DNA of 64,000 bases. Source: Thermodesulfatator indicus DSM 15286 (GTDB lineage: Bacteria; Desulfobacterota; Thermodesulfobacteria; Thermodesulfobacteriales; Thermodesulfatatoraceae). The first letter of the stretch is position 1. Every line of letters begins with the position of its first letter. A program made the translations under genes and the position numbers. Below are positions 1 to 8,500 of this stretch, piece by piece. The notes below the pieces were generated by a model. The model was given only the letters and a program-made list of their open reading frames with translations, was not told the origin of the DNA and searched no databases. The DNA lies in contig NC_015681.1 of NCBI RefSeq assembly GCF_000217795.1, positions 1,417,244-1,481,243 of the forward strand, read 5' to 3'.

Positions 1-2
1 CC

Positions 3-674
3 TTTTTCAAAAAATTACGCCATTTAACCTTTTCTGAAATAAAAACATTCTGCCGTGGTGGGGAACTGCGCTTTGAAGTGCGCACGGCAAGGTTATTTGA
101 TGAATTGCTTTCTCGATTATGTGAAAGCTGTGCCTTAATCAAGGCTTTGGTGCAGAAGGCCCAGGCCGGAAGGCTACTTTCGCGCGAGGAAAAACTGGCC
201 CTTTTCCTCACCATTGGCTTGCTTGACCAGGACGGCCGCTTGCTTCACGAAGTGCTTTATCCGTGCCCTGATTATCGCTTTGCAAAAATAGAACGCCAGC
301 GCCGAGGCCTGCCTAAAAACCCCGTTAGCTGTTACAAACTTAGAGCCTGGTTTCCTGCGCTTGCGGCCTCTTTGCCGTGCCACTGTGTATTTGAAAATGC
401 GCAAGAAAGATACCCCTCTCCTTTGCTTCACGTTTCACCCATTCTGGTGCCACCTGAGGAAGAGACTCTTACCCTTGAGTACAGGACTCCTAAAGAGCTT
501 GCTCGGCGCTACTGCTTTTATCTCAACGAAAAAGAAAGGCTTGAACGCAAAATAGCCAGAGCTGAACGGGAACTTACTGAGTATCTGAGGGCCAGGCCAG
601 GCAAAAAGATAAAACTCTCTGAAAACGCCTTTCTTACTTACGAAGACGGAAAGCTCAAAGTGGAGCAGAACTAA
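3..674 (+). CDS. CRISPR-associated primase-like protein, C-terminal part (5' end outside window)
   Basis: The frame is open from the left edge with no stop, so only the C-terminal ~223 residues are seen; the first in-frame GTG (78) is probably internal. The visible part carries four spaced cysteine positions in the contexts CESCALI, CPDY, SCYKL and CHCVF, then YPSPLLH. I recognise this as the PriL-like Fe-S region that follows the archaeo-eukaryotic primase (AEP) catalytic domain in bacterial CRISPR-linked and TOTE-type primases. A basic helical tail ends the protein. The stop overlaps the cas1 start by one base (TAATG), so the two are translationally coupled and probably act together in spacer acquisition, for example copying or completing prespacers. 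The catalytic AEP half lies outside the window, so primase activity is inference. Confidence 0.6.
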   Translation, partial: FFKKLRHLTFSEIKTFCRGGELRFEVRTARLFDELLSRLCESCALIKALVQKAQAGRLLSREEKLALFLTIGLLDQDGRLLHEVLYPCPDYRFAKIERQRRGLPKNPVSCYKLRAWFPALAASLPCHCVFENAQERYPSPLLHVSPILVPPEEETLTLEYRTPKELARRYCFYLNEKERLERKIARAERELTEYLRARPGKKIKLSENAFLTYEDGKLKVEQN

Positions 675-1690
675 TGGCCTTATACATTACCGAGCAAGGT
701 TTAAAAGTCAGGAAGGAGGGCCAGCGCCTTCAATTTTACAAAGAGAAAAACGTTGTTCGTGAGTTTAGGCTTGATGATCTTGACGAAATCTATGTCTTCG
801 GGCGATTGAACTTTTCGGCAGCAGCCCTTCAGGCCCTTCTTAAACACGAAATAAAAGTGCACTTTCTTACCGCTTCAGGTAAATATCTGGGGCGCCTGGC
901 TCCACCTCGCGGCAAAAACGTAGAGCTAAGGCTTGCTCAATTCAGGGCCTTTGATAACGAAAAACGCCGTCTTGAGATAGCAAGAGCCGTTATTGCCGGG
1001 AAAATCAGAAACCAGAAAAACTTCTTGCGCCGCCAGAACCGTAAATTGAAAAACGAAAAAATAGGCCAGGCTATCTTAAAATTGCGTCACAAAATTAAAG
1101 AGGCCGAAGATGCCCAGAGCCTGGAATCTTTAAGGGGGATAGAAGGTCAGGCCGCCCAGGTCTATTTTGATGTTTTTGGTAAGCTTTTTCAGGTAGAGGG
1201 GTTAAAGTTTCCGGGCCGCATTAGAAGGCCGCCGCCTGACCCGATAAATGCTCTGCTTTCTTTAGGCTACACCCTTCTTTTTGCCCAGATATGGAGCGTT
1301 GCTGAAAGTACCGGCTTTGACCCTTATCTTGGTTTTTTGCACGTGCCTGAGTACGGCCGTCCTTCATTGGTTTTAGACCTCGCTGAGGAGTGGCGCCCTC
1401 TAATAGTGGATTCTCTAGTAGTGAGGCTTTTTAACTGGAAGGCCGTAAAGCCTGAGGACTTTACCGAAGAGCCCTGGGATGATGAGGAAGACTTTACTTC
1501 TTTTAAGCTTACGCCTGACGGCCTGCGAAAGTTTCTCGCCAAATTTCGCGAGCGTTTGGACGAAGAGGCCTTGTATGCTCCGCTTAACAAGCGTCTAAGC
1601 TATCGCTACATCATGCAACAGCAGGTGTGGCATCTGGCCCGGGTGCTTGATGGCCGAGAAGAAAAATACCAGGCTTTCTCATTAGAATGA
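674..1690 (+). CDS. cas1: CRISPR-associated endonuclease/integrase Cas1
   Basis: Cas1 is the metal-dependent integrase that, with Cas2, inserts new spacers into CRISPR arrays. The 338-aa protein has the N-terminal beta domain (about 1-75) and the helical catalytic domain. Active-site residues are visible as Glu157 (RGIEGQAA), His223 (GFLHVPEYGRPSL) and the Asp235/Glu238 pair (LDLAEEWRP). There is no fused RT or Cas6 domain. Length and motifs are those of the Cas1 found with type I-B/III systems. It sits between the primase-like gene (1-nt overlap) and cas2 (4-nt gap), which makes an adaptation operon. Confidence 0.96.
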   Translation: MALYITEQGLKVRKEGQRLQFYKEKNVVREFRLDDLDEIYVFGRLNFSAAALQALLKHEIKVHFLTASGKYLGRLAPPRGKNVELRLAQFRAFDNEKRRLEIARAVIAGKIRNQKNFLRRQNRKLKNEKIGQAILKLRHKIKEAEDAQSLESLRGIEGQAAQVYFDVFGKLFQVEGLKFPGRIRRPPPDPINALLSLGYTLLFAQIWSVAESTGFDPYLGFLHVPEYGRPSLVLDLAEEWRPLIVDSLVVRLFNWKAVKPEDFTEEPWDDEEDFTSFKLTPDGLRKFLAKFRERLDEEALYAPLNKRLSYRYIMQQQVWHLARVLDGREEKYQAFSLE

Positions 1691-1694
1691 GCCC

Positions 1695-1985
1695 ATGGCC
1701 AAGAGGCAGTTTTACATAGTTTCTTATGATATATCTGACGAAAAGCGCCTGCGCGAAATACACAAATTCATGAAAGACTTTGGCGAATGGAAACAAAAAA
1801 GCGTATTTGAGTGCTGGCTTACACCAGAAGCTTACGAAAACATGAAAGCTGGCCTTAAAAAGCTTTTTAAGCCCCGAGAAGACCGGGTGCGTATTTACCG
1901 CCTCTGTAAGACCTGCCGTGAAAGGGCCTTTTCCTACGGCTGGGGCGAACTTCCTGAAGAGTTTGAAGAAGATGTGATTTTATAG
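1695..1985 (+). CDS. cas2: CRISPR-associated protein Cas2
   Basis: This 96-aa ferredoxin-fold protein is the structural partner of Cas1 in the spacer integration complex. The start of the first beta strand, FYIVSYDISDEKR, carries the conserved Asp12 at its end. The usual KSVFEC segment follows, and the C-terminal part is acidic. It is the third gene of the primase-cas1-cas2 operon. Its last 52 bp overlap the 3' end of the convergent cas6, so the acidic tail here and the Ser-rich tail of Cas6 are read from opposite strands of the same DNA. Confidence 0.95.
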   Translation: MAKRQFYIVSYDISDEKRLREIHKFMKDFGEWKQKSVFECWLTPEAYENMKAGLKKLFKPREDRVRIYRLCKTCRERAFSYGWGELPEEFEEDVIL

Positions 1986-2878
1986 TGGCCGAAGCCGAAG
2001 CTTGTGTTTTTGCCCACGTGGACGAGCTCGCCTGCTCTTAAAAGTGGAGTAAATGGAGTGAGATTACCTTCAAAAGATACCCGGCCTATCAGGCCCCGCA
2101 GGGGCATTTTTTGTTTAGTCCTGGCTGAGTAGCGTGTAATTTCAACGGATTTAAGGTTTTTGGCTGTAGTTTTTATTTGCTTGGCGGCTTCAATCAGGCC
2201 TTTGAAGTCAAGGGCAAGCTCTTTTTCGGCATGGAAAAAAGAAAGGGCTGAGAGCCGTCGCAAAAGATTTCTAATAAAGACGTGAAATTCAAACTGCTCG
2301 GGCTTTACCAGCTTTCCCTCAAACCGCAAGGTTACCGGTGTTTCAAACAAAAGGCTTAGCTTCTCGGTTTCGTAAGGCAAAAATTCACTCAATAAACTTG
2401 GCGGTTTTAGTTTTCCGGCCTGGTAGAGTTCGTCATTTTGGTGGTCTTTTATGGCTTTGAGCCTTAAGGGCACTCTTTCTCGGCCAAGGCCTTTCTCCCC
2501 GGCCGCACTTAAAGCCAGCACCAGATGCGGAAAGTATTGTATAGCCCTGCCCACAAGGGTAAGGCCCAAAAAGAAGGGGTTTTCCCTGGGGGTAGGGTAG
2601 GGCAGGCTTATGGTAAAAGGATGAGGGAGATACGGATATAGACGCAGGCGCTCAGCTCCCTCTGGCCTTGGCGTTTCAAAGATGTAACCGTAAGCGCAAT
2701 GTTGATTAAGCGGACACTCCCGACAGGTGCTAAACTTTCTTGCCACGCAAGAGAGCCTTTTTAGCTGGGCGCCTAAGACCCCGCGAAGGGGCGAAAAGAG
2801 ATAACGAGGAAGACTCTCTGGTTCTTCGGCTTCAAACTCTAGCCACACACGAATAACGGGAAGTTCAAGCGTCTGCAT
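1934..2878 (-). CDS. cas6: CRISPR pre-crRNA endoribonuclease Cas6-like RAMP protein
   Basis: A 314-aa RAMP-type protein of the Cas6 family that cleaves CRISPR precursor transcripts within the repeat. It has an N-terminal RAMP domain with a cysteine cluster (STCRECPLNQHCAYGYIFE) typical of the Cas6 variety with an internal zinc-like motif. The C-terminal glycine-rich loop GKNTSFGFGHYKI is the family signature. Residues after that loop (SSSNSSGSSPQP) lie in the part that overlaps cas2 and look like a read-through tail. The gene is convergent with cas2 and has no effector genes next to it, so it may serve arrays and effectors elsewhere in the genome. Confidence 0.85.
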   Translation of the reverse strand: MQTLELPVIRVWLEFEAEEPESLPRYLFSPLRGVLGAQLKRLSCVARKFSTCRECPLNQHCAYGYIFETPRPEGAERLRLYPYLPHPFTISLPYPTPRENPFFLGLTLVGRAIQYFPHLVLALSAAGEKGLGRERVPLRLKAIKDHQNDELYQAGKLKPPSLLSEFLPYETEKLSLLFETPVTLRFEGKLVKPEQFEFHVFIRNLLRRLSALSFFHAEKELALDFKGLIEAAKQIKTTAKNLKSVEITRYSARTKQKMPLRGLIGRVSFEGNLTPFTPLLRAGELVHVGKNTSFGFGHYKITSSSNSSGSSPQP

Positions 2879-2929
2879 AATGGCATTTTAAACTGAAACG
2901 GTTGATTGGGGCAAAAATTTTGTCTGTTT

Positions 2930-3694
2930 TTAATAGCCTTCCAGATTATAAAGAATCTTTTTGAATCCTAGCTTTTTAAAGAAACTAACGATAGACCTTT
3001 GATTTCCAAGAACTTTTTCTTGTTCGCTTAATGTAACTTCTATTATCGCCAAGTTGGCCTTCTTTCGTACTCTCACCAAAGAAAGTCCTAGTCCCTTAAG
3101 ATAATTTTCGGCCTTCTGTATCATTAAAAGGCTATCCCGGGTTATTGGTTCTCCTGTAAGGAATCTGGTGGCCAAACAAGGGGAGGCTTCTCGTTTATAA
3201 TTTGGTAGTCTAAATTTCTTCGCCAATAAACGAATTTCCTCTTTTGGGAAGCCAGCTTCTTTTAAAGGAGATAAAATTTTCAGTTCGCTGATAGCCTTAA
3301 GCCCGGGCCTATAATCGTTTAAATCGTCTAGCTGAGTGCCATCAGCCACGGGATACGGGCTTTTAGTGATTAAGGCTTTAAACATTTCTTTTTTACAAAA
3401 GTAGCAGCGGTTTTTAGGGTTTTGCTGGAAGGCTTTAAGGCTTAGGTGATCAAAAGCGATAAATTCATGTTTTATTCCTAAGTGTGAAGCCACCAGCCTG
3501 GCGTGGTATAAATCTTCTGGATTAATAATAGGCGAGGTTATGGTGTAAGCTAAAACCTTTTTACGGCCTAAAAAGTTAGCCGCTAAAAAAAGAAGGACGC
3601 TGCTATCAAGGCCCCCTGAGAGGGCTATCGCAAGCCCCCCCAGGTTTTTAAAAATGTCTTCAAGGCACTTTAGCTTTTGCGCTATCTTTTCCAC
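2930..3694 (-). CDS. larE: LarE-type ATP-dependent sulfur transferase (adenine nucleotide alpha hydrolase fold)
   Basis: A 254-aa PP-loop ATPase of the LarE family, which adenylates a carboxylate and delivers sulfur. The PP-loop SGGLDSS is at about 26-32. The cysteines CYFC (97, 100) and SPCLATRF (173) form the three-Cys set that in some LarE proteins holds a [4Fe-4S] cluster used for non-sacrificial sulfur transfer. The start is a GTG overlapping the stop of the DUF39 gene by one base. No other lar genes (larB, larC, larA) are visible, so classical nickel-pincer cofactor synthesis is doubtful. The operon instead suggests sulfur delivery to homocysteine synthesis, which is inference. Confidence 0.82.
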   Translation of the reverse strand: MEKIAQKLKCLEDIFKNLGGLAIALSGGLDSSVLLFLAANFLGRKKVLAYTITSPIINPEDLYHARLVASHLGIKHEFIAFDHLSLKAFQQNPKNRCYFCKKEMFKALITKSPYPVADGTQLDDLNDYRPGLKAISELKILSPLKEAGFPKEEIRLLAKKFRLPNYKREASPCLATRFLTGEPITRDSLLMIQKAENYLKGLGLSLVRVRKKANLAIIEVTLSEQEKVLGNQRSIVSFFKKLGFKKILYNLEGY

Positions 3695-4878
3695 TAACGG
3701 AATGGATAAAGTTCGGTGCCAGGGAATGGAGCCTGGGGTTCGCTAAGCAGGAATTTGCCTTCTTTTATCCAATTCTTCAGGGTTTCGGCGATTTTTCTAG
3801 CTTTAACTATGCTCGAAAGAGGTACGGTAGGAATTTCTTTATCTAAAACCCTTATAGTACCGCTTTTGAGTTCGGCATAGCTCACAGTGCCGTAAGAACG
3901 CTTGATGCCATTGGGATAATCGTGAGCGTAATCCACCACTTGGGTGAAAAGTTCCTCATCAGAAAGCCCGGCAAAGGCTGCTATTTCTTCGTTAAGAATA
4001 GGTATGGGCACACCTAGGCCTACCGCCAGAGAGCATCCATAACCCAAAATGCTAACACCCACTAGCCATTCAGCACTCATTTGTTTCATGTCTCCATAGA
4101 CCATGAGAGTGGCCGCAGGGGTGAGCGGAGCGCCTTTTTCTGTGCGAGGCACTTTGAAGTTGCACTGGGTCCCTGCCCAGGCTACGTAACCTATTCCACC
4201 TCCTAAGAAAATTCGGGTTCCTACTCCTATGGTACGAAGATACGGATCTTTAAAAAGTGGTGAAAGTTCTCCAGAAGTAGCGTAATTAGCGTTTTGAGCT
4301 CTGGGGCGCAAAATGCCCATGTAGGTGTAGATGGTTTTATCCGAAAGATTTATGGCGCAGTTATAATTTTGGTAAGCATTACGTGGGTTAAATAAAAGGG
4401 CATAAGGAATATCTTTAAGAGTTATTTCTTTTTCGAGGTATTTACGGGGATAACAATGGGTGCCATAAGATGTGGCTTTAAGATAAACAGTTTTTCCGGC
4501 TACCAAGTCTTGAATGACATGGCCTCCGCCGTAACGAAATTCACCAGGATAAACTTTGTTGAGAGGGTCATCTTCACATGGCTCTGTTGCTCCAATATAA
4601 ATGTCAACCGCGGCAATGCCAGCGTAAGCAGGCACGCCATTTAGCCAAACTCTATAGGCCTTAATGGCTGGTTTTGAATGGCCAAAGTTGATAAATGCGC
4701 CAGAGGAACACATGGGGGCAAAAGTGCCAGTAGTAACTACATCTACCTGAGCAGCAGCTTCTTCAGGCCCGTTTTCTTTGACTATCTTTACCATTTCTTC
4801 GGCAGTTACAACTACCGCTTCGCCTTTTTTTATCTTTTCGTTGATTTCATCTATGGTTTTTTTGATTTTGTATCCCAT
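3694..4878 (-). CDS. DUF39/HcyBio homocysteine biosynthesis protein
   Basis: A 394-aa protein of the DUF39 (HcyBio) family, which in methanogens and sulfate reducers is needed to make homocysteine from aspartate semialdehyde and sulfide. Visible family features are the glycine-rich TTGTFAPMCSSGAF segment with a Cys near residue 57, SYGTHCYPRK, and the long GVGTRIFLGGGIGYV stretch. The length is normal. The gene lies 8 bp after a CBS-domain gene and overlaps larE by 1 nt. In archaea DUF39 is often fused to a CBS pair that binds S-adenosylmethionine; here the two parts are separate genes of one operon. Confidence 0.87.
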   Translation of the reverse strand: MGYKIKKTIDEINEKIKKGEAVVVTAEEMVKIVKENGPEEAAAQVDVVTTGTFAPMCSSGAFINFGHSKPAIKAYRVWLNGVPAYAGIAAVDIYIGATEPCEDDPLNKVYPGEFRYGGGHVIQDLVAGKTVYLKATSYGTHCYPRKYLEKEITLKDIPYALLFNPRNAYQNYNCAINLSDKTIYTYMGILRPRAQNANYATSGELSPLFKDPYLRTIGVGTRIFLGGGIGYVAWAGTQCNFKVPRTEKGAPLTPAATLMVYGDMKQMSAEWLVGVSILGYGCSLAVGLGVPIPILNEEIAAFAGLSDEELFTQVVDYAHDYPNGIKRSYGTVSYAELKSGTIRVLDKEIPTVPLSSIVKARKIAETLKNWIKEGKFLLSEPQAPFPGTELYPFR

Positions 4879-4886
4879 AGTCTCTC

Positions 4887-5486
4887 CTATTCTACTAGAG
4901 ATACTACTTGATGACCTGCTATTTCGAGGGCTGCGGCAATAGGGTCAAGCGGACATTTCTCAAGCCTTACATAATAAATTTTTTCCCCGCTGGGATGTAT
5001 ATCCATACCTACGGAAATTACATGTCCACCGTGAGTTTTTATGATGTCAAGAACTTCTTCAAAACTTTTATTTTTCGCGGGGATAACATCAATGCGAGAG
5101 CTTGAGCGCAAAATGCCCATCAGTTCTATAAAGGCCTCAAGAAGATCGGTAACAGTAATAATGCCGACCAGTTTTCCGGCTTGGATAACCGGAAGCCCAC
5201 CTATTTTGTGGCGGTGGATAAGGCGTGCCGCTTCGTCAATGGTGGCTTCAGCGTCAACGGTAATGGGGTTTAATATCATTACCTCTTTTATGGGGAGGGA
5301 ATCTTTTATAGAAGGAAGGGTGTATTGACGAATACTGCTTTCTGTTACTAGACCCACCAGATCTTCTCCATCAACCACTGGCAGATGCCTGATAGAGTGT
5401 TTTTTCATTAACTGGAGAGCTTCTTCTACAGTGGCCTCTGGTGAGATAGTAATTACATCTTTTATCATCCAGTGTTTTATACGCAA
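4887..5486 (-). CDS. CBS-domain pair protein with C-terminal ACT-like domain
   Basis: A 199-aa cytosolic regulator-type protein with two CBS repeats (about 7-60 and 67-120, each with HLPVVD or GLPVIQ and a following LVGxxT). A C-terminal ACT-like region follows (about 128-199). CBS pairs bind adenosyl ligands. A TTG start at 5486 is preferred because an AAAGG sits 5 nt upstream; ATG at 5468 is the alternative. It is the first gene of the CBS-DUF39-larE operon. Sensing of S-adenosylmethionine or AMP to adjust homocysteine synthesis is likely but inferred. AcuB-like proteins share the same architecture. Confidence 0.85.
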   Translation of the reverse strand: MRIKHWMIKDVITISPEATVEEALQLMKKHSIRHLPVVDGEDLVGLVTESSIRQYTLPSIKDSLPIKEVMILNPITVDAEATIDEAARLIHRHKIGGLPVIQAGKLVGIITVTDLLEAFIELMGILRSSSRIDVIPAKNKSFEEVLDIIKTHGGHVISVGMDIHPSGEKIYYVRLEKCPLDPIAAALEIAGHQVVSLVE

Positions 5487-5553
5487 CTTACCTTTCTCCT
5501 TAAAAAAACTATTAGAACCTTGACCCTAAATATAGCATGCTTTTACTAATTGG

Positions 5554-8500
5554 CTACGCTGCCTTTTGCCTTCCTTCCTGCTCGGCAAAGTGTTCGCGTA
5601 CCTGATGCATAAAGGCCTCAAGCCGCATCCTGGTGCCCATAGAGCGTTGACCATCACAGGAAACAGTAAGCATGGGGATAAGGCCGTTTTCTTCGCGAAC
5701 TCTTTTAAGCACCATAGCTACTATAGTTCCTGGCATACAGGTAAATGGAATAACGTTTATAATTCCATTTACCCCGTGGCGCAAGTAGTCAAGGCTTTTG
5801 CCTACCGAGAGAATAGCTTCACCTTCAAACTCGTCATTCATGTACTTTTGGGCTAGCTTAATTATCTCTTCTACCTGTGGATCTTCGGCGGTCTTCAAAA
5901 TATCTTGCACCAGTGCAGCAAAGCGGTGCTCGTCTTTTACCTGAACGTGATGCTCAATTATAAGACGAACGAGCTGTTTAAACTTGCGGAGCCTCTTGGC
6001 CCATCTTTTAGAGGTGTAATTGATGTAATAAAACCACTCAGAAACAGGGGGGAGCCATACTTCTGCTCCCATTTCTTCGAGGACTTTTATTAAATCTTCG
6101 TTGGCAAAACGGTTCATTCTTACATAAATTTCTCCTACTATACCTACGACAGGTTTTTCTCCAAAGTTTTCCGTAGGTATAGCGGCAAAGGCTCCACGAA
6201 TTTCTTCCATAACCGGGAGTAAGTCTTTTCGTTCCTCTATGGCTTGGCATATTTTCTCAAGGCTTTCCTTGTAAACTTTTTCTGTTTCTCCGACGTTAAT
6301 TTCGTAGGGCCTTATTTCGCGTAAGAATTTGTCAAGAATGTCTATGCAAACTAAAGCCTTCCAGGAAAGCCTGGTAAAGTCTTTTCCTATCATGCCAAGC
6401 TCTTGGTAGAGCTGAAAATTCTGGGTAGGTGAATAAATGGGTACGTCTTCGTAGCCGAGTTGGTCAAGAATCATGCGATGTAGGCGGTTATACTGGCCAA
6501 AACGGCAGGGGCCAGAACCTGAAGGCATAAAAAAGGCCGCCCGTTTAGGGTCAAAGTCAGGACGTTTTAGCATTTTTAACATGTCGCCCGTGGTAAGTAC
6601 GGCTGGATAACACTCTTTCCCTGAAGTATAACGACGGCCAAGGCGTAAAGACTCTTCGTCTGATTCAGGAAGGACGCGTGCGTCTACTCCACAAGCCCGA
6701 AATACAGCAGCTAGCCCGTAAACATGATCTGACATGTAAGGTAGATAAATGATACGCTGGTCCTCAGGTTTTACAGCTTTGCGATATGGTTTAACAGGCT
6801 TTTGAGGAGCCAAGTTTCTTCCTCTTATACTGTCAAGGAAGGCTTCTATGCGGGTAACTACGCCGGCATCAGCGCTGTGTTCGTCTATCTCTATTTCAAG
6901 ATAGGGTTTGCCTCCAAGGAGTTCTTCAAAGAAGTGAATAATAAAGGAATCCGGACCACAAGAAAAATTAGTTAAAAAGATAGGGTAAAGTCTTGGGTGA
7001 TTTCTTATAAAATGAGCTGCTAAGAGAAACCTTTGGCCATAGCGCCAGTACATGCCTTCAAGACCGTCTAAGTCTTTAATTTGGTGGAGAGGGAGCATGT
7101 CAACAGGAATGCCTAAAACACCGAGGCTCCTAATTTTATTGTGAATGGAAAGATTGGCCCCTGGATCAAAGGCATTGTAAGGACGACCAACAATCACTAA
7201 GGCTACTTCTTCTGGGTCGAGGTTTGCTAAAACTTCTTCGCCGCGTTTTTTAAGCCAACTATCAAAGTCTCTTTGAGCCGCTTCAGCCTTTTTCCAGGCC
7301 TCTTTTACCTGTTTTTGAGAAACACCAAGAAGATTGGCCAATTCACCTTTCTGTTTTTCAAGCACTTTGCCTCCGGTGCCAAAGTGAAATACCGGGGCCA
7401 GAATATTCGCTCCGTATTCTTTAAGGTTGATTGATGCCTCTAAGGCCGCCGCCACACTTTGCACGTAAGGACAAATTTTCCCACTTTTTAGGTCTGGATG
7501 ATCGGCTGGTAGATCAACTATGTAAGGTACGAAAATCTTTTTTACACCCTTTTTTAGCAAATCAAGGACATGGCCGTGAGCTACTTTTACTGGAAAGCAC
7601 GTCTCTGCGGCAACTATTTCACAGCCTTCGTTTACCAGCTTTTTATTCGTAGGTTCCGAAAGTACTACTTTAAAGCCTAACTCCTGAAGAAGAGTGGCGA
7701 AAAAGGGAAGTCTTTCAAAATAAAAGAGCATACGAGGAAGCCCTATTTCTCCCAAAGGGGCATCTTCTTTATCAACTACATAGCTCAAAAGTTTTTCTGT
7801 TCTTTCGTTAACCAAGTTTGGCAGACTGGCGGGGGGTTTGCGATGTTCCACCTCGTATTTTTCACAGCGCCCGCCATAAAAATAAGGTTTGCTGCCTTCA
7901 ATGGAAACCTGCCTTATTTCGCAGCGATTAGGGCAGGCCTGACATTCAAAGGTAGAGATTTCATATTGGATATGGGACAAATCAAATCCGCGGAAAGAAC
8001 TTTTCCCTTTGGATTCTTCTAAAGCAAGAAGGGCTACTCCCATGGCCCCGGTTACTTCGTTATGCGGAGGAACAATTATTTCTTTACCGAGGACTTTTTC
8101 AAAAGCGGCCACTATGCCTTTATTAAAGGCCGTAGCTCCCTGGTAAAATACCTTATTTCCGATTTTGCGGTTTTCTACCACTTTGTTTAGATAGTTGTGG
8201 ACAATGGCGTAGCATAATCCGGCGATGAGATCTTCTTTAGGGAGCCCCTGCTGTTGGTAATGCAAAAGGTCAGACTGCATAAAAACAGTACAGCGCTCAC
8301 CCATCTCCACCGGTGCTTCAGATTTAAGGGCGTAATCGCCAAACTCTTCAATAGGTACATTTAGACGTACAGCCTGTTCTTCCAGAAAAGAACCAGTCCC
8401 TGCAGCACAGGCTTTGTTCATAGTGAAGTCAACGATAGTTCCATTTTCTAAGCGGATATACTTTGAATCCTGCCCGCCTATTTCTATGATGGTATCAACA

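Noticed and set aside
1-2930. CRISPR array next to the cas genes
   Set aside because: I searched the region and both flanks by eye and saw no direct repeat with regular spacing. The array must lie outside the window if it exists.
2930-3694. tRNA thiolase TtuA/TtcA or NAD synthetase-like PP-loop protein
   Set aside because: The RCYFCKK plus SPCLATRF arrangement and length fit LarE better than TtuA (zinc fingers) or NAD synthetase.
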